Shown in pieces: positions 18,201-25,582 of a DNA stretch of 64,000 nt. Source of the stretch: Dermatobacter hominis (GTDB lineage: Bacteria > Actinomycetota > Acidimicrobiia > Acidimicrobiales > Microtrichaceae); the NCBI RefSeq assembly GCF_020715685.1, contig NZ_CP085840.1, positions 4,154,001-4,218,000 on the forward strand, in the 5' to 3' direction. The first letter of the stretch is position 1. The number at the start of each line of letters is the position of its first letter. The position numbers were made by a program, and so were the translations under genes. The notes beneath the pieces were generated by a model. That model was given only the letters and a program-made list of their open reading frames with translations. It was not told the DNA's origin and searched no databases.

Positions 18201-18762
18201 GTCGGGGACCGCCTCGAACTACACGGTGTCGGGCGGCGCCGGCCGCATGCTGATGAGCGCCGGCGCGACGCGCCTCGCCACGCTCGAGTCGGTCCGCCAG
18301 GCCAACACCGAGGTGTCGGCGAAGCTGTCGCTCGACAAGGCGGCCACCGGCGGCGGCACCTACCTCGCGGTGATCGGCCGACGGGTCGACGCCAGCAACG
18401 ACTACCGGATGAAGCTGCGGGTCCAGGCCGGCGGCGCGGTGACGGCCCAGATCGTCCGGGTCGTCGGCGGCACCGAGACGGCGGTCCAGACGGTCACCAC
18501 CGTGCCCGGACTGACCGTCGGCGCCGGCGACGTGCTGCGGGTCCGCTTCCAGGCGACCGGCACGGGCACGACCGCCCTGGCCGCGAAGGTCTGGCTCGAC
18601 GGCAGCGCCGAGCCCTCGGCGTGGCAGCTGCAGACGACCGACACGACGGCGGCGCTGCAGGCAGCCGGCTCGGTCGGCGTGTGGGCGTACCTGTCGGGCT
18701 CGTCGACGAACGCCCCGGTCACGCTCTCGGTCGACGATCTGGTGGCCGGCCCGGTGGCCTGA
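15274..18762 (+). CDS. Giant secreted multidomain protein 1 (propeller-like repeats, LamG, 2 PKD, C-terminal lectin-like domain)
   Basis: A 1162-residue exported protein. The signal peptide ends near residue 32 (AAAPAGADS). Residues about 45-420 contain repeated blades such as GSTIYVGGDFTSVSG and STLFLGGAFTVVGN, like delta-60/DUF5122 propeller repeats. A fibronectin-like segment (about 450-545) is followed by a LamG/concanavalin-type domain (about 550-770, with FSVEAWFRT and YNNGQWHHVVASM), two PKD domains with SYAWNWGDG and SYAWNFGNG (about 785-950) and a 205-residue C-terminal beta domain with DYRMKLRVQAGG. ATG at 15274 has GGGAG at good spacing; an in-frame codon at 15259 is less likely. 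No LPXTG or membrane anchor is seen. It probably acts as a surface or matrix adhesin; this is inference. Confidence 0.85.
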   Translation: MAMTSSSARVRALRTCVVVLAAVLGTSVLAAAPAGADSAPTASGTPATVTADSLPTVQINGVVWDQVVVGSTVYATGKFTSARPAGAAAGTNETPRSNVLAYNLATGNLITTWAPSLNAQGRAITASADGSTIYVGGDFTSVSGTTRNRVVALNASTGAVITGFNANANSWVNDLEVSGSTLFLGGAFTVVGNQGRSRLASVSATTGAVTTWAPTADAEVRTLTVPAGSGKVVVGGHFATLNGAANRGMGAINASTGATMSWPVNTILTNSGPDSAIWSLKSNGTQVFGSGYSYSSAGNFEAAFASDTNGNLQWVNGCRGDNYDNVAVGSVLYTVSHAHDCSSIGGHPQETPDWTYQRAQAMTTYADPTGRVNTSRWFTGRPVSQLLHWLPTVAVGTYTGQGQGAWTIEGNSQYVVMGGEFPRVNGTNQQGLTRFAVSSIAPDTQGPQGYTELTPKLVGTGPGTVRVSWTTAWDRDNERLTYEVLRGTTVIATMQADSNWWTRPEMAYTDRAAAPGSSQTYRVRVRDPFGNVIPSATATTTVPSGTATFGAYAATVASDGANRHWRLGESSGTVGWDAATGNDLTLSGTTRNVAGAVSGDANTATTFNGSATVPGTTATRISAPQVFSVEAWFRTTTTRGGKIIGFGSSNTGNSTTNDRSVYMDNSGRIRFGATNATVLQSGTGYNNGQWHHVVASMGPSGIRLVVDGAQVGANTGIRSAGAYWGYWRVGGDQLNSWPSRPTSNAFAGTLDEVAVYPTELSVAQAANHYNVARGAVGNVAPTASFTTGVSNLTASVNGTGSSDPDGSITSYAWNWGDGATTSGATSSHAYAAAGTYTVTLTVTDDDGASASTTRSVTVSAPVPTNQPPTASFTTSTSNLTVNVDGSASSDADGSVVSYAWNFGNGTTGTGATASRTYAAAGTYTITLTVTDDDGATASTTRTVTVGAAPVLYATDAFGRTVASGFGTADAGGAWTVSGTASNYTVSGGAGRMLMSAGATRLATLESVRQANTEVSAKLSLDKAATGGGTYLAVIGRRVDASNDYRMKLRVQAGGAVTAQIVRVVGGTETAVQTVTTVPGLTVGAGDVLRVRFQATGTGTTALAAKVWLDGSAEPSAWQLQTTDTTAALQAAGSVGVWAYLSGSSTNAPVTLSVDDLVAGPVA

Positions 18763-18845
18763 ACGAGAGGCAGCCCGGTGGCCTGAACGAGAGGCAGCCC
18801 GGTGGCCTGAACGAGAGGCAGCCCTGTGGCCTGAGCGGGAGGGAG
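18750..18845 (+). repeat. Four tandem copies of the 3' end of giant gene 1 (24-bp period)
   Basis: The unit at 18750-18773 spans the last codons, the TGA and 11 bases after it. It is repeated exactly at 18774 and 18798 and with four changes at 18822. Because 24 is a multiple of three, each copy puts another TGA in the same frame (18760, 18784, 18808, 18832). Confidence 0.9.
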
Positions 18846-18873
18846 CGCAGCCTGAGCCGGTCGAGGACGGCGA

Positions 18874-18913
18874 CCGGGTCGGTGGTGGGTCGGACGGCCC
18901 ACCACCGATCCGG
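18874..18913 (+). terminator. Very strong hairpin after giant gene 1
   Basis: CCGGGTCGGTGGTGGG (18874-18889) pairs with CCCACCACCGATCCGG (18898-18913) over 16 positions with a single G-T wobble and an 8-base loop. It lies just past the stop-codon repeats and has no T tract. Confidence 0.7.
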
Positions 18914-19019
18914 TCGCGAGGGCCGGATCAGGTCGTCCCACGCCTGGACGATCGGACGATCGGGGCCTGGCACCACGGGGATCTGAAGGGACCCTGACGG
19001 ATTTCACAAGCGATCCCCG

Positions 19020-19074
19020 TAGATTGTCGATCGAGCGTGGTCCCCCCGCCACGGCCAGTGGCTGGGGGCCTTTT
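19020..19074 (+). terminator. Intrinsic terminator directly after a -10-like box (attenuator or short RNA)
   Basis: TAGATT (19020-19025) resembles a -10 box. About 14 bases later GG-CCCCC-GCCAC pairs with GTGGC-GGGGG-CC (19039-19070) followed by TTTT (19071-19074), the only T-tailed hairpin in this part of the window. Transcription from that box would stop after some 40 bases. It may instead simply block read-through into giant gene 2. This 474-base gap (18763-19236) holds no gene that I can support. Confidence 0.45.
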
Positions 19075-19109
19075 GCCCACTTCTCGGCGTCACACACGAG
19101 AAGTACGTT
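19072..19109 (+). promoter_or_regulatory. Promoter of the second giant secreted protein, shared motif
   Basis: TTCTCG (19081-19086) and TACGTT (19104-19109) are 17 bases apart, about 125 bases before the ATG. The -35 lies in TTTGCCCACTTCTCGG, matching the motif before giant gene 1, so the two genes are likely co-regulated. Confidence 0.5.
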
Positions 19110-19236
19110 CAACGAGGCGACACCGCACCCCGGCGGTGTCCGAGAGAGGGAAGGTCACCCCCAGGCCCGGACGACCTCCGGCTCGTACCCCGAGCCGCGT
19201 CCGACGCCAGCCGACCTTGCTGGGAGAGAGCGAGAG

Positions 19237-22200
19237 ATGTCAGGTACGTCCGAGTCGCCCCACGGCACCTGGATGCGGCGCATCGCCGCGATGGTCGCCG
19301 CGCTCATGGTCACGTCGGTCTTCGCCGTGGCCGCCGGAACCGGCGTCGCCGGCGCCGACACCGCCCCGATCGACCCGGCCGAGCCCGAGACCGTCGCCGC
19401 GGACCTGCTGCCCACGGTGCAGATCAACGGCGTCGTGTGGGATACGGTCGTCGTCGGCAACACCGTCTACGCGACCGGCTCGTTCACGTCCGCGCGCCCG
19501 GCCGGCTCCGCCGCCGGCACCAACGAGACGCCCCGCGGCAACGTCCTCGCCTTCAACCTGACGACCGGTGCGCTCATCACCACGTGGTCGCCGTCGCTGA
19601 ACGCGCAGGGCCGCACGATCGCCGCCTCGGCCGACGGCACGACGATCTTCGTCGGCGGTGACTTCACGCAGGTGAACGGCACCACCACCCGCAACCGGCT
19701 GGCCGCGTTCGACGCGACCACCGGTGCGCTGCGGTCGTTCAACCCGAACGTCAACGCCAACGTGAACGACCTCGCCGTGTCGGGCAACACGCTCTACCTC
19801 GCCGGCGCGTTCACCGTGGTCAGCAACCAGCTCCGCTCCCGACTCGCGGCCGTCAACGCCAGCACCGGGGCGCTGCTGCAGTGGGCGCCGAGCGTCGAGC
19901 TCGAGGCGCACGCGATCGTGGCCCCGAACGGCCCCGTCGTCGTCGGCGGCAAGTTCCAGACGCTCAACGACACCCCGGTCGAGGGCCTCGGCGCCGTCGA
20001 CCCGGTGACCGGCGCCACCGTGCCGTGGGCCGCCAACCAGATCATCGGCAACTACGGCCCCGACGCCTACATCTCCAGCCTCTCCACGAACGGCAACCAG
20101 GTCTTCGGCACCGGCGTGACGTACCTCGTCAACGGGCAGCCCACCTCGGTCACCGACGGCAACCTCGAGGCGACGTTCGCCGCCGACGCCGCGACCGGCG
20201 CCCTCCAGTGGGCGAGCGGCTGCCTCGGCGACCACTACGACTCGTACGCCCAGGGCAACGTGCTCTACAACGTCAGCCACTCGCACAACTGCTCCTCGGT
20301 CGGCGGTCACCCGCAGGAGGACCCCTGGACGTTCCAGCGGGCCCAGGCCGAGACGATCTACCCCGACCCGACCGGCGCCAAGGTCGTCGGCGGCAAGCTC
20401 AACGGCCTGCCCCGGGCGCAGCAGCTGCACTGGCTGCCCACGCTGGCGCAGGGCACCTTCACCGGCCAGGCCCAGGCGGCGTGGACCATCGAGGGCAACA
20501 GCCAGTACCTGGTGCTCGGCGGTGAGTTCCCCCGCGTGAACGGCACCAACCAGCAGGGCCTCGCCCGCTTCGCCACCAAGACGATCGCCCCCAACAAGGA
20601 CGCGATCCAGGGCTACCCCGAGCTGACGCCGACGCTGGTCGCCATCTCGCCGGGTTCGCTCCGGGTCTCCTGGCAGGGCGCCTGGGACCGCGACAACGCC
20701 CGCCTGACCTACGAGGTCCTGCGCGGCGACACGGTCGCGACCTCGACCGTCCTCAAGACGATCACCTTCGACAAGTCGAACTGGTGGACCCGCCCGAAGA
20801 TGGCCTTCGTCGACACGACGGCGCCCCCCGGTTCCACCCAGACCTACCGCATCCGGGTCCGCGACCCGTGGAACAACGGCTTCGCGAGCCTGCCTACCAC
20901 GGGGACCATCCCCGAGGGCACCGCGACCTCGAGCGCCTACCGCAACGCGGTCATGGCCGACTCGCCCACGAAGTACTGGCGGCTGGGTGAGCCCACCGGC
21001 ACGATCGGCTACGACCAGGTCGGCGCCGACGACCTCACGCTCGCCTCGGCGGCCACCCGCAACGTGGCCGGCGCCCTGATCGGCGACACCGACACGTCGA
21101 CCACGTTCCCGGGCAGCGGCAGCGTCCCGGGCACGACCACCGGCAGCGCCCAGCAGGCCCCGCAGGACTTCACCGTCGAGGCGTGGTTCAAGACCAACAC
21201 CACCCGCGGCGGCAAGATCGTCGGCTACGGCAACCGCAGCACCGGTCTCAGCAGCAGCTACGACCGCCACATCTACATGACCAACGGCGGCCAGCTGCGC
21301 TTCGGCGTCTACAACGGCTCGACCCGCACGATCGCCACGTCGACGTCGTACAACAACAACCAGTGGCACCACGCCGTCGGCCAGCTGGGTCCGTCCGGCA
21401 TGAAGTTCTACGTCGACGGCAAGCTGATCGGCACCGATGCGTCGGCCACGTCCGCCGAGGCGATGTCGGGCTACTGGCGGGTCGGCGGTGACGAGCTCAA
21501 CTCGTGGCCGTCCGCCCCCACGTCGGACGCCTTCGCCGGAACGATCGACGAGGTGGCCGTCTACCAGGGCCAGCTCACGCAGGACCAGATCCGGGCCCAC
21601 TACCTCACCGGCGGCTACACGCCGACGTGGCCCACGCGACCGACCGACACCTACGGCGGCGTCGTCTGGGACGCCAACCCGGACATCTACCTGCGCCTCA
21701 ACGAGACGTCGGGCAGCGCGGCCTCGAACCGCATGACCAACGAGCAGGCCGCCACGGCGACCGGCACGGCGTGGCTCGGCGCCGCCTCCCCGGCGGACCC
21801 GACCGGCAGCTCGGTCAACTTCAACAGCAGCAACGACCGCGTCGTCGGGACCACGCAGTACAGCAACCCGACCACGTTCTCGCTCGAGACCTGGATCCGC
21901 ACCACCGACACGAACGGCGGCCGCATCATCGGCTTCGGTGACGGCACGGGCCAGACGAGCTCGAACTACGACCGCCACCTGTACCTGCTGAGCGACGGCC
22001 GCCTGCGCTACGGCGTGTGGACCGGCGTCGCCTCGACGATCGACTCGCCGATGGCCGTCAACAACGGCCAGTGGCACCACGTCGTCGTCACCCAGCAGCC
22101 GGGTGAGCAGAAGATGTACGTCGACGGTGCGCTCGTCGCCTCGGGCACGGCCTCGGTCCAGCAGAGCTACAACGGCTACTGGCGCCTGGGCACCGACAAC

Positions 22201-25200
22201 ATCTGGGACGGCGACCGCAACTACATCGGCCTGATCGACGAGGCCGCGGTCTACTCCACGGTGGTGTCGCCGCAGACGGTGGTGTCGCACTGGACCGCCG
22301 CGGGCGGCCAGGCCCCGAACGTCAACCCGACGGCCTCGTTCACGGCCGGCGCGACCGACCTCGTCGCCAGCTTCGACGCCGGCAACTCGCTCGACCCCGA
22401 CGGGTCGATCGTGAACTACGCCTGGAACTTCGGCGACGGCCAGAGCACCTCGGGTGCCACGGCGACGGCGAACCACACCTACGTCGCCGGCGGCACGTAC
22501 AACGTGACGCTGACGGTGACCGACAACCGTGGCGGCACCGCCACGACGTCGGCCCAGATCACGGTCCTCGCGGCGAACCAGCTGCCGACCGCGGCCTTCA
22601 CCACGACGACGAACCACCTGTCGGCCGACTTCGACGCCAGCACGTCGACCGACGCCGACGGCTCGGTGGTCAGCTACTCGTGGGACTTCGGCGACGGCAC
22701 GACCGGCACCGGGATCGCCCCGTCGCACACCTACGCCGCGGCGGCGACCTACAACGTGACGCTGACCGTCACCGACAACCGGAACGGCACGAACACCGTC
22801 ACCCACCCGGTGACGGCCACCCTGCCGCCGAACGTCCTCCCCACGGCGACGTTCACCTCGTCGACGACGAACCTGACGGCGAACTTCGACGCCACCGGCT
22901 CCACCGATCCCGACGGCACCATCCAGTCCTACGCATGGGACTTCGGTGACGGCCAGCAGGGCTCGGGCGCCACGGCCTCGCACACCTACGCCGCCCCCGG
23001 CCCGTACACGGTGAAGCTCACGGTGATCGACGACCGCAGCGGTCAGGCGACCCACACCGAGGGCATCACCGTGCAGGCCCCGCCGAACGTCGCCCCGACG
23101 GCGTCGTTCACCTCCGGTCACACGGACCTCACGGCGAACTTCGACGCCACCCTGTCCTCGGACCCCGACGGCACGATCGTGTCCTACAGCTGGGACTTCG
23201 GCGACAGCACGGGCAGCGCCAGCGTGGCCCCGAACCACACCTACGCCACCGGCGGCACCTACTCGGTGACGCTGACGGTGACCGACGACGACGGCGCAAC
23301 GCACTCCGTGACCCACCCGGTCACGGTGACGAACCCGCCGCCGGCGAACATCAGCCCCACGGCGTCGTTCACCTCGAGCACCTCGTTCCTCTCGGCGCAG
23401 GTCAACGGCGGCGGCTCGTCCGACCCCGACGGCTCGGTCGTGTCGTACTCGTGGAACTGGGGCGACGGCGCCACCACCACCGGTGCGACCTCGAGCCACA
23501 CGTATGCGATCGCCGGCACCTACACGGTGACGCTGACGGTCACCGACGACGACGGCGCCACGGGCACCATCACCGGCCAGGTGACGGTGAACGCCCCGCC
23601 GGCGAACGTCGCCCCGACGGCCTCGTTCACGGCGAACGCCAACAACCTGACCGCCGCCGTCGACGCCTCGGCGTCCTCGGACACCGACGGCACGATCGTC
23701 TCGTACTCGTGGAACTGGGGTGACAGCACGGCCGCCGGCACCGGCGCCGCCGCCACGCACTCCTACGCCACGGGCGGTACCTACACGATCACCCTCACGG
23801 TGACCGACGACGACGGCGCCACGGCGACCACCACCCGCCAGGTGACGGTCAACGCCCCGACGGTGTCGAACTACGCCGCCGACACGTTCAGCCGCACCGT
23901 CTCGAACGGGCTGGGCTCGGCCGAGCTCGGCGGCGCCTGGACCGGTACCGGGACGGCTGCGGGCTACTCCGTGACCGGCGGCGTCGGCCTCGTGTCGGTC
24001 ACCGCCGGCGCCAGCCGGACGATCTCCCTCAACTCGGTCGCCGCGACCGACACCGAGGTCAGCACCCGGATCGCCTTCGACAAGGCCCAGACCGGCGGCG
24101 GCACCTACGTGGCGGTCCTCGGTCGGCGGGTCAACGCCACCAACGACTACCGCCTCAAGCTGCGGGTCCAGGCCGGCGGCGTCGTCTCGGCGCAGCTGGT
24201 CCGGATCGTCAACGGCACCGAGACCGTGATCCAGAACCTCGCGACCGTCCCGGGCCTCACCTGGAACGCCAACGAGTTCCTGAAGGTCCGGTTCCAGGTG
24301 ACGGGCACCAACCCGACCAACCTCGCCGCCAAGGTGTGGAAGGACGGCACCGCCGAGCCCGGCGCCTGGCAGCTCCAGAGCACCGACACGACGGCGGCCC
24401 TGCAGGCCAGCGGCTCGGTCGGCATCTGGGACTACCTGTCCGGCACCTCCACGAACGGCCCGATCGTGATGTCGGTCGACGACTTCGTCGCCGGCCCGGT
24501 CGGCGGCGTCACGCCGCCCCCTGCGAACGTCGCCCCGACGGCCTCGTTCACCACTGGCACCAGCAACCTGACGGCGAACGTCGACGGCAGCGGCTCGTCC
24601 GACACCGACGGCACGATCGCCTCGTACTCCTGGAACTGGGGTGACAGCACGGCCAACGGCACCGGCGCCACGGCGAACCACGCGTACGCCACCGGCGGCA
24701 CGTACACGATCACCCTCACGGTGACCGACGACGACGGCGCCACGGCCACCACCACCCGCCAGGTGACGGTGAGCAGCGCCCCGGCGCCCACCAACTTCGC
24801 CCAGGACGCGTTCGCCCGCACGGCCTCGAACGGCTGGGGCACCGCGGACGTGGGCGGGGCCTGGAGCGTCACCAGCACGGCGTCGAACTACTCGGTGTCG
24901 GGCGGCGTCGGCCGGATCTCGATGGCGGCCGGTGCCAACCGGAACGCGTCGCTGAACTCGGTCTCGCAGTCGGCGGTCGACGTCAAGGCGGACCTCGCCT
25001 TCGACAAGGCCCAGACGGGCGGCGGCTCCTACGTCGCCGTCGTCGGCCGGCGGATCGACGCCAGCAACGACTACCGCCTCAAGCTGCGGGTCCAGACCGG
25101 CGGCGCCGTCACGGCGCAGCTGGTCAGGGTCGTCAACGGCACCGAGACCGTCATCCAGAGCATCGCCACCGTCCCCGGCCTGACCTGGAACGCCAACGAG

Positions 25201-25431
25201 GTGCTCAAGGTCCGGTTCCAGGTCAGCGGCACCGGGACCACCAACCTGGCCGCCAAGGTCTGGAAGGACGGCACGGCCGAGCCCGCCGCCTGGCAGCTCA
25301 GCAGCGCCGACACGACCGCCGCCCTCCAGGCCGCCGGTGGTGTGGGAATCTGGTCCTACCTCTCCGGCACGGCGACCAACGCGCCGATGACCCTCCTCGT
25401 GGACAACTTCACCGCCGGCCCGCTGGGCTGA
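19237..25431 (+). CDS. Giant secreted multidomain protein 2 (propeller-like, FN3-like, 2 LamG, 7 PKD, 2 C-terminal lectin-like domains)
   Basis: A 2064-residue paralogue of the protein at 15274, starting at ATG 19237 after GAGAGAGCGAGAG. Signal peptide ends near residue 45 (GTGVAGADT). Domains in order: propeller-like repeats (about 60-450, with TIFVGGDFTQVNGTT), FN3-like (458-560), LamG (567-794), second LamG (804-1019), six PKD domains (1027-1540, each with a SYSWDFGDG-like core), the 205-residue C-terminal-type domain (1544-1756), a seventh PKD (1763-1845), and a second copy of that domain to the end. No sortase signal or transmembrane anchor. It looks like an expanded duplicate of the first protein and probably is a long extracellular adhesin or matrix component tied to the surrounding polysaccharide genes. 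Confidence 0.88.
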   Translation: MSGTSESPHGTWMRRIAAMVAALMVTSVFAVAAGTGVAGADTAPIDPAEPETVAADLLPTVQINGVVWDTVVVGNTVYATGSFTSARPAGSAAGTNETPRGNVLAFNLTTGALITTWSPSLNAQGRTIAASADGTTIFVGGDFTQVNGTTTRNRLAAFDATTGALRSFNPNVNANVNDLAVSGNTLYLAGAFTVVSNQLRSRLAAVNASTGALLQWAPSVELEAHAIVAPNGPVVVGGKFQTLNDTPVEGLGAVDPVTGATVPWAANQIIGNYGPDAYISSLSTNGNQVFGTGVTYLVNGQPTSVTDGNLEATFAADAATGALQWASGCLGDHYDSYAQGNVLYNVSHSHNCSSVGGHPQEDPWTFQRAQAETIYPDPTGAKVVGGKLNGLPRAQQLHWLPTLAQGTFTGQAQAAWTIEGNSQYLVLGGEFPRVNGTNQQGLARFATKTIAPNKDAIQGYPELTPTLVAISPGSLRVSWQGAWDRDNARLTYEVLRGDTVATSTVLKTITFDKSNWWTRPKMAFVDTTAPPGSTQTYRIRVRDPWNNGFASLPTTGTIPEGTATSSAYRNAVMADSPTKYWRLGEPTGTIGYDQVGADDLTLASAATRNVAGALIGDTDTSTTFPGSGSVPGTTTGSAQQAPQDFTVEAWFKTNTTRGGKIVGYGNRSTGLSSSYDRHIYMTNGGQLRFGVYNGSTRTIATSTSYNNNQWHHAVGQLGPSGMKFYVDGKLIGTDASATSAEAMSGYWRVGGDELNSWPSAPTSDAFAGTIDEVAVYQGQLTQDQIRAHYLTGGYTPTWPTRPTDTYGGVVWDANPDIYLRLNETSGSAASNRMTNEQAATATGTAWLGAASPADPTGSSVNFNSSNDRVVGTTQYSNPTTFSLETWIRTTDTNGGRIIGFGDGTGQTSSNYDRHLYLLSDGRLRYGVWTGVASTIDSPMAVNNGQWHHVVVTQQPGEQKMYVDGALVASGTASVQQSYNGYWRLGTDNIWDGDRNYIGLIDEAAVYSTVVSPQTVVSHWTAAGGQAPNVNPTASFTAGATDLVASFDAGNSLDPDGSIVNYAWNFGDGQSTSGATATANHTYVAGGTYNVTLTVTDNRGGTATTSAQITVLAANQLPTAAFTTTTNHLSADFDASTSTDADGSVVSYSWDFGDGTTGTGIAPSHTYAAAATYNVTLTVTDNRNGTNTVTHPVTATLPPNVLPTATFTSSTTNLTANFDATGSTDPDGTIQSYAWDFGDGQQGSGATASHTYAAPGPYTVKLTVIDDRSGQATHTEGITVQAPPNVAPTASFTSGHTDLTANFDATLSSDPDGTIVSYSWDFGDSTGSASVAPNHTYATGGTYSVTLTVTDDDGATHSVTHPVTVTNPPPANISPTASFTSSTSFLSAQVNGGGSSDPDGSVVSYSWNWGDGATTTGATSSHTYAIAGTYTVTLTVTDDDGATGTITGQVTVNAPPANVAPTASFTANANNLTAAVDASASSDTDGTIVSYSWNWGDSTAAGTGAAATHSYATGGTYTITLTVTDDDGATATTTRQVTVNAPTVSNYAADTFSRTVSNGLGSAELGGAWTGTGTAAGYSVTGGVGLVSVTAGASRTISLNSVAATDTEVSTRIAFDKAQTGGGTYVAVLGRRVNATNDYRLKLRVQAGGVVSAQLVRIVNGTETVIQNLATVPGLTWNANEFLKVRFQVTGTNPTNLAAKVWKDGTAEPGAWQLQSTDTTAALQASGSVGIWDYLSGTSTNGPIVMSVDDFVAGPVGGVTPPPANVAPTASFTTGTSNLTANVDGSGSSDTDGTIASYSWNWGDSTANGTGATANHAYATGGTYTITLTVTDDDGATATTTRQVTVSSAPAPTNFAQDAFARTASNGWGTADVGGAWSVTSTASNYSVSGGVGRISMAAGANRNASLNSVSQSAVDVKADLAFDKAQTGGGSYVAVVGRRIDASNDYRLKLRVQTGGAVTAQLVRVVNGTETVIQSIATVPGLTWNANEVLKVRFQVSGTGTTNLAAKVWKDGTAEPAAWQLSSADTTAALQAAGGVGIWSYLSGTATNAPMTLLVDNFTAGPLG

Positions 25432-25460
25432 CGGACACGTCCCTCGACACCGAGGTCACG

Positions 25461-25495
25461 GGCCCGTCGGGTGCGCGAGGCGCACCCGACGGGCC
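25461..25495 (+). terminator. Perfect 16-bp hairpin after giant gene 2
   Basis: GGCCCGTCGGGTGCGC (25461-25476) and GCGCACCCGACGGGCC (25480-25495) are perfect inverted arms around GAG, 29 bases after the stop. No T tract follows. Confidence 0.75.
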
Positions 25496-25582
25496 TGCGA
25501 CGTTCGGGCCCGATCACCAGGGCGACACCCAGGGCCCGCACGACCACCGCCCCCACGACGTGACTGGAACACTGAAGCGACG

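Noticed and set aside
19240-24681. A very long open frame antisense to giant gene 2
   Set aside because: It is a high-G+C shadow: its composition is Arg/Gly/Val-rich without domains, whereas the plus strand encodes clear LamG and PKD domains.
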